Assembly: GCF_009739465.1 (NCBI RefSeq)
Contig: NZ_WHOM01000055.1
Location: 1-64,000 of the forward strand
Direction: 5' to 3'
Length of the DNA: 64,000 nt
Source of the DNA: Streptomyces apocyni
GTDB lineage: Bacteria > Actinomycetota > Actinomycetes > Streptomycetales > Streptomycetaceae
The position numbers and the translations under genes are program-made. Below, piece after piece: positions 35,131 to 43,716 of this stretch. Position 1 is the stretch's first letter. Each line of letters opens with the position of its first letter. Below the pieces are notes generated by a model, which had not been told where the DNA came from, did no database searches, and worked only from the letters and a program-made list of their open reading frames with translations.

Positions 35131-36198
35131 ATGGCGCACATACCGAAGCAGCCACCACAGCCGTCCGCCCAGCGGCCGCCGCGGCCGCCGCGGCCGCCCG
35201 CGCCGGGCCCCGTGCCGACCAGTGCCGACGTGGCGCGGCTGGCCGGAGTCTCCCGCGCGACCGTGTCGTACGTCCTGAACAACACCGAGGCCGTCCGCAT
35301 CAGCGACGCCACCCGCAGGCGCGTCCGCGAGGCCGCCGAGGAACTCGGCTATGTCCCGCACGCCGCCGCCCGAAGCCTGCGCGCCGGGCACAGCCGGATG
35401 GTGCTGATGCCCACTCCGCAGGCCCCCGTCGGGCCGCTGTACAGCCAGTTCATCAGCGAACTCCAGTGGGCGCTGCGGCGCCTCGACTACACCGTCGTGC
35501 AGTACGGCAGCGTCGGCATGCGCGGCGACGACGCCGCTCGCGCCTGGGCCGAACTGCGCCCGGTCGCCGTCCTGCTGCCGGGTGCGGGCACCCTCACGCC
35601 ACGCGGGGTGACGGTCCTGAAGCGCTCCGGCGCCCGCGCCGTGCTGACCCTGGGCCCCGAGCGCGTCGAGGGCGCGCACGCCCTGCTGATGGACCTACGG
35701 GAGATCGGCCACCGCGCGGGCACGCATCTGCTCGAGCGCGGACGCCGCCGGATCGGCGTGGTCGTCCCCAGCGAACCGGGCCTGGACACCTTGTCCGGGC
35801 CCCGGCTCGACGGCGTACGGCAGGCCGTGGCGGGCACCGGCGCGCGGGTCGAGCCGCTGCGGCTCGCCTACGAGGAGGAGTCGGCGGCCGCGCTGGCGGG
35901 GCGGTGGCGCGGGCTCGGTCTGGACGCCGTGTTCGCCTACAACGACGCGTACGCGATGCTGCTGATGCGGGCGTTGCAGGACGAGGGGATCGACGTACCG
36001 GGCGACACCGCCGTCATCGGCGCGGACGATCTGCTGCTCGGGCGCCTGCTGCGGCCCCGGCTGTCGACGGTCCGTCTGGAGCTGCTGTCGGGCGAGCGCC
36101 TCGCGGAGCTGGTCGACCGGGCGGTACGGGACCCGGGGGGCGCCCTGGAGACGCACGACGTGCTGACGACGAGCCTCATCGCACGCCAGTCCAGCTGA
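35131..36198 (+). CDS. LacI family transcriptional regulator
   Basis: 355 residues from ATG 35131 (MAHIPKQ); ATG 35119 in the same frame is equally possible. After a Pro-rich leader of about 25 residues comes the LacI helix-turn-helix (SADVARLAGVSRATVSYVLNN) and hinge helix (HAAARSLRAG), then the periplasmic-binding-like effector domain ending with VIGADDLLLGRLLRPRLSTVRL. Effector unknown. It probably represses the divergent amidase gene and itself. Confidence 0.9.
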   Translation: MAHIPKQPPQPSAQRPPRPPRPPAPGPVPTSADVARLAGVSRATVSYVLNNTEAVRISDATRRRVREAAEELGYVPHAAARSLRAGHSRMVLMPTPQAPVGPLYSQFISELQWALRRLDYTVVQYGSVGMRGDDAARAWAELRPVAVLLPGAGTLTPRGVTVLKRSGARAVLTLGPERVEGAHALLMDLREIGHRAGTHLLERGRRRIGVVVPSEPGLDTLSGPRLDGVRQAVAGTGARVEPLRLAYEEESAAALAGRWRGLGLDAVFAYNDAYAMLLMRALQDEGIDVPGDTAVIGADDLLLGRLLRPRLSTVRLELLSGERLAELVDRAVRDPGGALETHDVLTTSLIARQSS

Positions 36199-36297
36199 CG
36201 TTGAGTTTCCCGGGCCGGGGAGATCAACCGGCCGTTGACACCGCGCATCCGCGCCCAGAGACTCGACCCGCCCCGACAACCTCAGGAGCCCGCAGCG

Positions 36298-37497
36298 ATG
36301 AGCACCCGCCCCGCCGTCCGCGACGTCTACATCGTCGACGCCGTCCGCACCCCGATCGGCAAGTTCGGCGGCGCCCTCGCCTCCGTACGCCCCGACGACC
36401 TGGCCGCGCACGTCGTCCGCGCGCTCGTCGACCGTACGCCGGAGCTGGACCCCGCCCGGATCGACGATGTCGTGTTCGGTGACGCCAACGGCGCGGGTGA
36501 GGACAACCGTGACGTGGCCCGGATGGCCGTCCTGCTCGCCGGACTCCCGGTCTCCGTGCCCGGCGTGACCGTCAACCGCCTCTGCGGCTCTGGCTTGGAG
36601 GCGGTGATCCAGGCGGCCCGCGCCATCGCGCTCGGCGACGCCTCGGTCGCCATCGCGGGCGGTGTCGAGTCCATGTCCCGCGCCCCCTGGGTCCTGCAGA
36701 AGCCCGAACGCGCCTACCCCGCCGGTCACCAGCAACTGCACTCGAGCACGCTCGGCTGGCGCATGGTCAACCCGAAGATGCCCGCCGAGTGGACCGTCTC
36801 GCTGGGCGAAGGCGCCGAGCTGATCGCCGACCAGCACGGCATCACCCGCGAACAGCAGGACGTCTTCGCCCTCACCAGCCACCAGAAGGCCGCCAAGGCC
36901 TGGACCGCGGGCCTGTACGACGGCGAGGTCGTCCCGTACGACGGCAGCGAGCTGACCCGCGACGAGTGCGTCCGCGAGAACACCGACATGGCCGCACTCG
37001 CCCGGCTGAAGCCCGCCTTCCGTAAGGACGGTGGCACGGTCACGCCGGGTAACTCCTCGCCGCTGAACGACGGCGCCGCGGCGCTGCTCCTCGTCGACGA
37101 GGAGGGCCTGCGCGCCACCGGCCGTGAGCCGCTGGCCCGGATCAGCGCCTCGGCGGTCACCGGCATCGAGCCGCAGCTCTTCGGCCTCGGCCCGGTCGAC
37201 GCCGTCCAGCGCGCCCTGACCAAGGCCGGGCGGTCCTTCGCCGACCTGGCCACCTTCGAGCTGAACGAGGCCTTCGCCGCGCAGTCGCTCGGCTGCCTCG
37301 CCGAGTGGCCGGACCTGGACCCGTCCGTGGTCAACCCGCGCGGCGGCGCCCTCGCGATCGGGCACCCGCTCGGCGCGTCCGGGGCCAGGCTGGCGGGCTC
37401 GGTCGCGCACCAGCTCGCGGCGGCGGGCTCGGGGACGGGCCTGGCCGCGCTGTGCATCGGCGTCGGCCAGGGCCTCGCCCTCGTACTGGAGCGCTGA
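36298..37497 (+). CDS. Thiolase (acetyl-CoA acyltransferase)
   Basis: 399 residues from ATG 36298 with AGGAG upstream. Catalytic Cys in NRLCGSGLEA, His in IGHPLGASGA, and second Cys in AALCIGVGQG, with NEAFAAQS in between, are all present. The DVYIVDAVRTPIGKFGGAL start is typical of degradative thiolases. It could act in beta-oxidation or aromatic (beta-ketoadipyl-CoA) breakdown; the neighbours do not decide this. Convergent with the thioredoxin gene 12 bp away. Confidence 0.92.
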   Translation: MSTRPAVRDVYIVDAVRTPIGKFGGALASVRPDDLAAHVVRALVDRTPELDPARIDDVVFGDANGAGEDNRDVARMAVLLAGLPVSVPGVTVNRLCGSGLEAVIQAARAIALGDASVAIAGGVESMSRAPWVLQKPERAYPAGHQQLHSSTLGWRMVNPKMPAEWTVSLGEGAELIADQHGITREQQDVFALTSHQKAAKAWTAGLYDGEVVPYDGSELTRDECVRENTDMAALARLKPAFRKDGGTVTPGNSSPLNDGAAALLLVDEEGLRATGREPLARISASAVTGIEPQLFGLGPVDAVQRALTKAGRSFADLATFELNEAFAAQSLGCLAEWPDLDPSVVNPRGGALAIGHPLGASGARLAGSVAHQLAAAGSGTGLAALCIGVGQGLALVLER

Positions 37498-37514
37498 GGG
37501 CTCAGGCTCTCAGC
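37493..37514. terminator. Small hairpin across the thiolase/thioredoxin stop codons
   Basis: An 8-bp stem with one G-U pair (37493-37500 with 37507-37514) and 6-base loop covers both stop codons of this convergent pair. Confidence 0.4.
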
Positions 37515-37905
37515 CTTCCTGCTGCTGGCCCTTCTCGCTCTGCTCCTTCTGCTCCGTGGCGATCGCCTTACGGACCTCGTCCATGTCCACCTTGCGGGCC
37601 TGCCCGATCACGTCCTCCAACGTGGACTCGGGCAGCGCGCCGGGCTGCGCGAAGATCGCCACCTGGTCCCTGATGACCGCCAGCGTCGGGATCGACTGGA
37701 CCCCGAAGGCCTGCGCCAGCTCGGGCTGTGCCTCGGTGTCGACCTTGCCGAAGACCACGTCGGGGTGGCGCTCGGAGACGTCCTCGTAGACCGGGCCGAA
37801 CTGGCGGCAGGGGCCGCACCACTCCGCCCAGAAGTCGATCACGACGAAGTCGTTCTCCGACACGATCGCGTCGAAATTGTCCTTGGTGAGTTCCTGGGTG
37901 CTCAC
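37510..37905 (-). CDS. Thioredoxin family protein
   Basis: 131 residues from GTG 37905 with AGGAAG upstream. The active site WAEWCGPCRQF and cis-Pro motif QSIPTLAVI are intact. The C-terminus extends about 25 residues beyond the fold with a Gln/Glu/Lys-rich tail (EQKEQSEKGQQQEG). It may reduce the neighbouring disulfide oxidoreductase or serve general thiol balance; the promoter region is shared with that divergent gene. Confidence 0.93.
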   Translation of the reverse strand: MSTQELTKDNFDAIVSENDFVVIDFWAEWCGPCRQFGPVYEDVSERHPDVVFGKVDTEAQPELAQAFGVQSIPTLAVIRDQVAIFAQPGALPESTLEDVIGQARKVDMDEVRKAIATEQKEQSEKGQQQEG

Positions 37906-38036
37906 AGCTTCCTACCTCTTCCGGGCGACTACGTCGTGTGCCCCGCACAACCCCGCGGGGCGTTGTCCCTATTCCGGGACACTGGTCCGGCTGCCCCCTG
38001 TGGCCGTGCCGCACACCTCCAGCAAGACTGGCTGAT

Positions 38037-39545
38037 ATGGGACAGCGATACGGACAGGAACACGCACCGGACCACGCACCGGACCACGCACCGGACCACG
38101 CACCGGGACACACCCCCGGACACCCACCGCCCGTCGCGTACGACGTCATCGTGATCGGAGCGGGCTCGACCGGCGAGAACGTGGCCGATCGCGCCCGCGC
38201 CGCGGGCTTGAGCGCGGCCGTCGTGGAGAGCGACCTGATCGGCGGCGATTGCTCGTACTGGGCCTGTATGCCGAGCAAGGCGCTCCTGCGCCCGGCCATC
38301 GCCCGCGCTGAGGCCCGCGCGGTGCCGGGCCTCAGCGGGACCGTCCAGGGCCCGCTGGACGCGGGCGCGGTACTCGGACACCGGGACCGCGTCACCTCGC
38401 ACTGGAAGGACGACGGCCAGGTGGGCTGGCTCGACTCCGTCGGCGTACGGATCTACCGAGGCCACGGCCGCATCACCGGACCCAAACGGGTCGCGGTCAC
38501 CAGCCCGGAGGGCGACCACCATGTGCTCACGGCCCGGCACGCGGTCGCCGTGTGCACGGGCAGCCGCGCCGTGGTGCCTGACCTCCCCGGCGTCAAGGGC
38601 GCCAAGGTCTGGACGAGCCACGAGGCGACCAGCGCTCATCAGGCGCCGAGGCGGCTCGCGGTGGTCGGCGGCGGGGTCGTCGGCACCGAGATGGCCACGG
38701 CCTGGCAGGCGCTCGGCTCGCAGGTCACCTTGCTGGTACGCGGCCCGGGGCTGCTGCCGAGGATGGAGCCGTTCGCCGGGGAGCTGGTCGCCGAGGCACT
38801 GCGCGAGGCAGGTGCCGACGTACGGACCGAGACCTCGGTGACGGCGGTCTCGCGCGCCTCGGACACGGTCACGCTCACCCTGGAGAACGGCGACATGGTC
38901 GAGGCCGACGAGGTCCTCTTCGCCACCGGACGTGCCCCGCGCACCGACGACATCGGCCTGGACACCGTCGGGCTCACGCCGGGCACCTGGCTGAGCGTCG
39001 ACGACAGCTGCCGGGTCGAGGGCAGCACCTGGCTGTACGGGGTGGGCGACGTCAACCACCGGGCGCTCCTCACCCACCAGGGCAAGTACCAGGCACGGAT
39101 CGCCGGGGCCGCGATCGTGGCCCGCGCGCAGGGCGTACCCATCCTGGAGTCGGACGCGTGGGGCGCGCACGCCGCGACCGCCGACCACGCCGCCGTACCC
39201 CAGGTCGTCTTCACCCATCCGGAGGTAGCGGCCGTCGGCCCGACCCACGCCGAAGCGGTGGCGGCCGGGCACCGGGTCCGCGCCGTCGACTACGACTTGG
39301 GCTCGGTAGCGGGCGCGAGCCTGTACGGGCGCGGCTACCGGGGGCAGGCCCGCATGCTCGTCGACCTCGACCGGGAGGTCCTGCTCGGCGCGACCTTCGT
39401 CGGCCCCGGCGTCGGTGAACTGCTGCACGCGGCGACCATCGCGGTCAGCGGCGAGGTGCCGATCGACCGGCTCTGGCATGCCGTGCCCGCGTTTCCGACG
39501 ATCAGCGAGGTGTGGCTGCGGCTCCTGGAGGCGTACCGGGGGTAG
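38037..39545 (+). CDS. Pyridine nucleotide-disulfide oxidoreductase with His-rich N-terminus
   Basis: 502 residues from ATG 38037. Residues 9-32 form a His-rich leader of APDH-type repeats coded by 12-bp tandem repeats. The enzyme proper begins YDVIVIGAGSTGENVADRA (FAD), with redox pair in GGDCSYWACMPSKA (C-x4-C), NAD(P)-binding VVGGGVVGTEMA, and YGVGDVNHRALL. This is the class I disulfide reductase fold of dihydrolipoamide and mercuric reductases; no MerA-type C-terminal Cys pair is visible, so the substrate is unknown. Divergent from thioredoxin, convergent with the MarR gene. Confidence 0.88.
   Translation: MGQRYGQEHAPDHAPDHAPDHAPGHTPGHPPPVAYDVIVIGAGSTGENVADRARAAGLSAAVVESDLIGGDCSYWACMPSKALLRPAIARAEARAVPGLSGTVQGPLDAGAVLGHRDRVTSHWKDDGQVGWLDSVGVRIYRGHGRITGPKRVAVTSPEGDHHVLTARHAVAVCTGSRAVVPDLPGVKGAKVWTSHEATSAHQAPRRLAVVGGGVVGTEMATAWQALGSQVTLLVRGPGLLPRMEPFAGELVAEALREAGADVRTETSVTAVSRASDTVTLTLENGDMVEADEVLFATGRAPRTDDIGLDTVGLTPGTWLSVDDSCRVEGSTWLYGVGDVNHRALLTHQGKYQARIAGAAIVARAQGVPILESDAWGAHAATADHAAVPQVVFTHPEVAAVGPTHAEAVAAGHRVRAVDYDLGSVAGASLYGRGYRGQARMLVDLDREVLLGATFVGPGVGELLHAATIAVSGEVPIDRLWHAVPAFPTISEVWLRLLEAYRG
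38064..38111 (+). repeat. Four 12-bp tandem repeats coding APDH units
   Basis: Three perfect copies of gcaccggaccac and a fourth diverged copy lie in frame in the oxidoreductase gene. Confidence 0.9.
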
Positions 39546-39594
39546 GTGTCATGCGAGCCGGGCGATCGTCACGATCGCCCGGCCCGCATGACAC
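39546..39594. terminator. Bidirectional terminator between oxidoreductase and MarR genes
   Basis: A 24-bp inverted repeat with one mismatch (39546-39569 with 39571-39594) begins right after the oxidoreductase stop codon and lies 25 bp from the MarR stop codon. It would insulate the siderophore cluster from genes on its left. Confidence 0.85.
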
Positions 39595-39618
39595 GGACAC
39601 CTATGCCTGCGCTTCCCG

Positions 39619-40074
39619 CTAGGCCCGCTGGGCCGAACGCAGGCGGCGGAGCAGTGTGCCGAGTTGGCTGCGTTCCGCCTCCGTCAACGGGGCCAGGAGG
39701 TCGTCGTCGACGGAGGAGATGTCGGCGCTCAGCGAGGCCAGCGCGGCGCGGCCGTCCGAGGTCAGGGCGACCTCGATACGGCGGCGGTCGAGCGTGTCCC
39801 GGGTGCAGGTGACCCAGCCCGTCTTGGTCAGGTCGTTCACGATCTTGACGAGGTCGCTGGGGTGCATGTCCAGGCGCGTCGCCAGGTCCCCCTTGGACTG
39901 CGGGCCGAGTTCGGCGAGTAAGTCCAGCACGGTCGCGTGCCACAGCCGCAGCCCCCGCGCCGTCAGCCGTTCCGTGATGCTGCGACGGGCGGCCTTGCCC
40001 ATCGTGTACATCAGGTAGGCGTTGAGGTCGAGCACGCTGGTGGGGCGCGGGGCGGCGGCCGGGTCCTCGACCAT
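39619..40074 (-). CDS. MarR family regulator coupled to siderophore formyltransferase
   Basis: 151 residues from ATG 40074, whose A is also the last base of the formyltransferase stop (TGATG), so the two are translationally coupled. The winged helix is clear: KGDLATRLDMHPSDLVKIVNDLTKTGWVTC and the wing RDTLDRRRIEVALTSDG. No metal ligands can be assigned. Being in an iron-boxed operon, it should be made under iron starvation and may tune siderophore genes or export. Ends close to a strong bidirectional terminator. Confidence 0.88.
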   Translation of the reverse strand: MVEDPAAAPRPTSVLDLNAYLMYTMGKAARRSITERLTARGLRLWHATVLDLLAELGPQSKGDLATRLDMHPSDLVKIVNDLTKTGWVTCTRDTLDRRRIEVALTSDGRAALASLSADISSVDDDLLAPLTEAERSQLGTLLRRLRSAQRA

Positions 40075-41021
40075 CAGGGGTGGCCGGTGAGGTAGCCGCC
40101 CATCGACGTGAAGTAGTCGGTCGCTGGCAGTTCCTCGCCGTCCTCGGTACGTATCCGGGTGATCGCCAGGCCGTGGTTGCGGCCGGTGCGTGCGTCGGCT
40201 CCGGCGACGATGACCACGCCGTCGTCCTCGCGGTAGAAGATGCGGCCGGGCGTGCCGCCGTAACGGCCCTCGGACACGCGGGCCGACACGATCTCGAGGC
40301 GCTTGCCCTTGTGGTGGGTGAACGCGCTGGGGTACGGGGCGGACTGAGCGCGCACCAGGCGTTCCAGGTCCTCGGCGGGCCAGTTCCAGTCGATGCGGAT
40401 GTCCTCGGCGGCCCGCTTGTGGAAGAAGGTCGCCTGCGACCGGTCCTGCGGGGTGAAGTCCGTGTGCCCGGACGCGATGAGGTCGAGCGCGCCGGTGGTG
40501 ACCGGGGCGATCAGGTCGACGGTCTTGTGGAACAGATCCGTGGCCGTGTCGGTCGGCTCGACCGGCACCGCCGCTTGCTTGACGATGTCACCGGCGTCGA
40601 GTGTGTCGTCCATCATGTGCGCGGTGACGCCCACTTCACGCTCACCGTTGATCAGCGCCCAGATGATCGGTGAGAAGCCCGCGTACTTGGGCAGCAGCGA
40701 GTCGTGCACGTTCAGCGTGCCGTGCCGGGGCAGGCCGAAGATGCGCGGCGGAATCCAGGTCCGCCAGTTGTTGGCCACGATGATGTCCGGGTCGGCTTCC
40801 TTGAGCCGGCTGAACAGTTCCTCGTCGTCCGGGCGGTTGCGGATCAGTACGGGCACACCGTGCTCGGTGGCGAGGTCGGCGACCGAGTCACTCCAGATCT
40901 TCTCGTACGCGTGCTCGCTCTTGGGGTGGGTCACCACCAGCACCACGTCGTGCTCGGAGTCCAGGAGAGCGCGCAGGGTGCGATGTCCCCAGGTCTGATA
41001 ACCGAACATGACGACCCGCAT
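40074..41021 (-). CDS. N5-hydroxyornithine formyltransferase (CchA-like)
   Basis: 315 residues from ATG 41021 with GAGGAGGA upstream. The 10-formyl-THF formyltransferase fold shows NNWRTWIP, NVHDSLLPKYAGFSPIIWALINGE with the catalytic His and the SLLP loop, and DDTLDAGDIV. Closest match by memory is CchA of the coelichelin cluster, which formylates hydroxyornithine. With the hydroxylase next door, it should make L-N5-formyl-N5-hydroxyornithine for the NRPS. Transcribed from the left side of the iron-box promoter. Confidence 0.92.
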   Translation of the reverse strand: MRVVMFGYQTWGHRTLRALLDSEHDVVLVVTHPKSEHAYEKIWSDSVADLATEHGVPVLIRNRPDDEELFSRLKEADPDIIVANNWRTWIPPRIFGLPRHGTLNVHDSLLPKYAGFSPIIWALINGEREVGVTAHMMDDTLDAGDIVKQAAVPVEPTDTATDLFHKTVDLIAPVTTGALDLIASGHTDFTPQDRSQATFFHKRAAEDIRIDWNWPAEDLERLVRAQSAPYPSAFTHHKGKRLEIVSARVSEGRYGGTPGRIFYREDDGVVIVAGADARTGRNHGLAITRIRTEDGEELPATDYFTSMGGYLTGHP

Positions 41022-41058
41022 AGGGTTCCTCCTCAGGTGCAGCGATGGACCGGAATAG

Positions 41059-41077
41059 TAAAGCAAGGCTTACCTAA
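41059..41077 (-). promoter_or_regulatory. Iron box 1 (DmdR/IdeR-type operator), formyltransferase side
   Basis: The 19-mer taaagcaaggcttacctaa matches 14 of 19 positions of the remembered consensus TTAGGTTAGGCTCACCTAA. It lies 38 bp from the formyltransferase start codon. Confidence 0.8.
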
Positions 41078-41104
41078 GTTTGCAACGTCGACAGGCGCAC
41101 AGGA

Positions 41105-41123
41105 TTAGGTTAGCTTTGCCTAA
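41105..41123 (+). promoter_or_regulatory. Iron box 2 (DmdR/IdeR-type operator), hydroxylase side
   Basis: The 19-mer ttaggttagctttgcctaa matches 15 of 19 consensus positions, 30 bp before the hydroxylase start codon. It should repress the NRPS operon when iron is plentiful. Confidence 0.9.
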
Positions 41124-41152
41124 GTTCCAATCGCCCCCCAGATGGGAGTGAC

Positions 41153-42505
41153 ATGTCACCGGCTCTTCCTGACGACGCACCACCGACCCACGACCTCATA
41201 GGAATTGGCTTCGGGCCGTCCAATGTGGCCATGGCGATAGCGCTCAGTGAGCACAACGCACGCGTCGGCAGGCAGGAGGCGGTCACCGCTCACTTCTTCG
41301 AGCGGCAACCGCGCTTCGGCTGGCACCGAGGCATGCTGATCGACGACGCCACGATGCAGGTGTCCTTCCTCAAGGACCTGGTCACCCTGCGCAACCCGTC
41401 GAGCGAGTTCAGCTTCCTGTGCTATCTCCAGAGCAAGGGGCGGCTGGTCGACTTCGTCAACGGCAAGAGCCTCTTCCCGCTGCGCGTCGAGTTCCACGAC
41501 TACTTCGAGTGGGCCGCGGCCCAGGTCGACGACATGGTGTCGTACGGGCACGAAGTCGTCGCCGTACGGCCCGTCGTACGCGACGGGGTCGTGGAGTACG
41601 TGGATGTGACGGCCCGTTCGGGCCAGGAGACCGTGGTCCACCGGGCCCGCAACCTCGTCGTCGGCACCGGCCTGCGGCCGCGGATGCCGGACGGCGTCGA
41701 GCGGACGGAGAGGATCTGGCACAACTCCGAGCTGCTGTCCAAGGTGGACGCGCTCGACGAGTCTGAACCGTCCCGTTTCGTGGTGGTCGGTGCCGGTCAG
41801 AGCGCCGCGGAGAACGTGGCCTTCCTGCGGCGCCGCTTCCCCAATGCCGAGGTCTGTGCCGTATTCTCCCGCTACGGCTACAGCCCGGCGGACGACAGCA
41901 GCTTCGCCAACCGGATCTTCGACCCCGACGCGGTGGACGACTACTTCACCGCGCCGGACGAGATCAAGCGAAAGCTGATGGACTACCACGGCAACACCAA
42001 CTACGCCGTGGTGGACATCGACCTGATCGACGACCTGTACCGCCAGGCGTACCGCGAGAAGGTCCTCGGCTCGGAGCGGCTCCGCTTCCTCAACGTGTCC
42101 CGCCTCACCGACGTCGTCGAGACGCCGGACAAGGTCCGTGCGACCGTCGAGTCCCTGGTCACCGGCGAACGCACCCCGCTCGACGCCGACGTGGTCGTCT
42201 ACGCCACCGGCTACCAGTCCGCCGACGCCCTCGGGATCCTCGGTGAGGTCGGCGAGCGCTGCCACCGCGACGACCAGGGGCGGGTCCGCGTCGGACGCGA
42301 CTACCGACTCGCGACCGACGCCGAACTGCGGTGTGGCATCTACCTCCAGGGCGGCACCGAGCACACCCACGGCATCACCTCGTCCCTGCTGTCCAACACC
42401 GCGGTCCGGGTAGGAGAGATCCTCGACTCGATCGTGGAGCGCGGCCAGCAGCCCGCGTCGAGCCAGCCGCGCCTCGCCGCTGACGAGATCAGCACCGCCC
42501 TCTAA
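41153..42505 (+). CDS. L-ornithine N5-monooxygenase (CchB/SidA family)
   Basis: 450 residues from ATG 41153 with GGGAG upstream. FAD site DLIGIGFGPSNVAMAIAL, the substrate-region motif MQVSFLKDLVTLRNPSSEFSF, NADPH site VVGAGQSAAENVAFLR and the C-terminal VVYATGYQ are those of ornithine/lysine N-hydroxylases. A hydroxyornithine adenylation code in the downstream NRPS supports ornithine as the substrate. First gene of the operon that continues through the NRPS (gaps of 76 and 67 bp, then a 4-bp overlap). Confidence 0.95.
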   Translation: MSPALPDDAPPTHDLIGIGFGPSNVAMAIALSEHNARVGRQEAVTAHFFERQPRFGWHRGMLIDDATMQVSFLKDLVTLRNPSSEFSFLCYLQSKGRLVDFVNGKSLFPLRVEFHDYFEWAAAQVDDMVSYGHEVVAVRPVVRDGVVEYVDVTARSGQETVVHRARNLVVGTGLRPRMPDGVERTERIWHNSELLSKVDALDESEPSRFVVVGAGQSAAENVAFLRRRFPNAEVCAVFSRYGYSPADDSSFANRIFDPDAVDDYFTAPDEIKRKLMDYHGNTNYAVVDIDLIDDLYRQAYREKVLGSERLRFLNVSRLTDVVETPDKVRATVESLVTGERTPLDADVVVYATGYQSADALGILGEVGERCHRDDQGRVRVGRDYRLATDAELRCGIYLQGGTEHTHGITSSLLSNTAVRVGEILDSIVERGQQPASSQPRLAADEISTAL

Positions 42506-42534
42506 GCTGCCCCCGCTCGTTTCGCCAGAGCCAC

Positions 42535-42561
42535 TTGATCAACCTGATCGACCTGATCAAC
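42535..42561. repeat. Three 9-bp repeats of TGATCRACC type
   Basis: Three near-identical 9-bp units built on TGATC lie in the short gap before the siderophore-binding protein; two of the units contain the palindrome TTGATCAA or TGATCA. Confidence 0.7.
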
Positions 42562-42581
42562 CCCCGTGAAAGGAAACACCC

Positions 42582-43649
42582 GTGTCCGTTGGCACCCGCC
42601 GCAGCCCCGCGCTGAGCAAGTACGTCAGACATGTCCCCCGCGTGGCGCTCGCCGTCGCCGCCACGCTTGCCCTGAGCTCCTGCGGCAGCGGCTCCGACGA
42701 TGACGATGCGAAGAACGACACGAAGTCGGCCGGCAAGGCCAAGGAGAGTGCCGGGTCCGAGGCCTTCCCGGTCACGGTCGAGCACAAGTACGGCAGCACC
42801 GAGATCAAGGAAGAGCCGAAGAAGGTCGTCACCCTCGGCCTGTCCGACCAGGACGCGGTGCTCGCGCTCGGCGTCAAGCCGGTCGGCGCGGTGGACTGGT
42901 TCAAGGAGGACCCGTACGGCAAGTGGCCCTGGGCCAAGGACAAGTGGGGCTCGGACAAGCCCACGATCGTCGGCGAGCGTGACGAGTACAACATGGAGAA
43001 GATCGCGGCCCTCAAGCCGGATCTGATCATCGCCCAGTACTCGGGCATGAAGAAGGAGCAGTACGACACGCTCTCCAAGATCGCCAAGGTCGTGGCGCAG
43101 CCCAAGGACCACGCCGACTACGCGGCGCCGTGGCAGACCATGACCCAGCAGATCGGCAAGGCCCTCGGCAAGGAGGACGAGGCCAAGAAGAAGATCGCGG
43201 ACATCGACGCCAAGTTCAAGGCCGTACGCGACAAGCACCCCGAGTACGCGAAGCAGACCCTGGCCGTCGCGGACAGCTTCGAGGCGGGCAAGTACTCGGG
43301 CTTCACCAAGACCGACCCCAAGGCGATCTTCTTCTCCGAGCTCGGCTTCAAGCTCAACCCCGAGATTGACAAGCTGGCCAAGCCGGGCTGGAACGTCGCT
43401 GAGCTGAGCGCCGAGAAGCTGGACGTACTCGACACCGACCGGCTCGTCTGGGTCACCTCCAGCACCGAGGCCAACGACCGCATCAAGGCCGAGCCGCTGT
43501 ACAAGAAGCTGAAGGTCTCCCAGGAGAAGCGCGACCTGTTCGTGCCCTACCAGGACCCGGATGTCGGCGCGGCGTTCTCCTTCAACACGGTCCTCTCGAT
43601 CCCCTACGCGATCGAAGAGATCGAGCCGCTGCTGAAGCCCATCAAGTAA
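42582..43649 (+). CDS. Iron-siderophore-binding lipoprotein (CchF/FepB-like)
   Basis: 355 residues from GTG 42582 with AAAGGAAA upstream. A leader with lipobox (VAATLALSSCGSG) is followed by a Lys/Asp-rich linker and the TroA/FepB fold: KKVVTLGLSDQDAVLALGVKPVG, IAALKPDLIIAQYSG and LDVLDTDRLVWVTSS. It should capture the ferric siderophore and hand it to the FecCD permease encoded at 63,065 onward. Confidence 0.93.
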   Translation: MSVGTRRSPALSKYVRHVPRVALAVAATLALSSCGSGSDDDDAKNDTKSAGKAKESAGSEAFPVTVEHKYGSTEIKEEPKKVVTLGLSDQDAVLALGVKPVGAVDWFKEDPYGKWPWAKDKWGSDKPTIVGERDEYNMEKIAALKPDLIIAQYSGMKKEQYDTLSKIAKVVAQPKDHADYAAPWQTMTQQIGKALGKEDEAKKKIADIDAKFKAVRDKHPEYAKQTLAVADSFEAGKYSGFTKTDPKAIFFSELGFKLNPEIDKLAKPGWNVAELSAEKLDVLDTDRLVWVTSSTEANDRIKAEPLYKKLKVSQEKRDLFVPYQDPDVGAAFSFNTVLSIPYAIEEIEPLLKPIK

Positions 43650-43716
43650 CGGCTCACAGAGCCCCTATCTCACCGCACCACCGCTGAACGTACGACCAGG
43701 GAAGGCGAACCGAACC

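Noticed and set aside
25957..36198. Functional link between the LacI regulator and the orphan sugar-binding protein
   Set aside because: They are about 8 kb apart with unrelated genes between; the divergent amidase is the more likely target.
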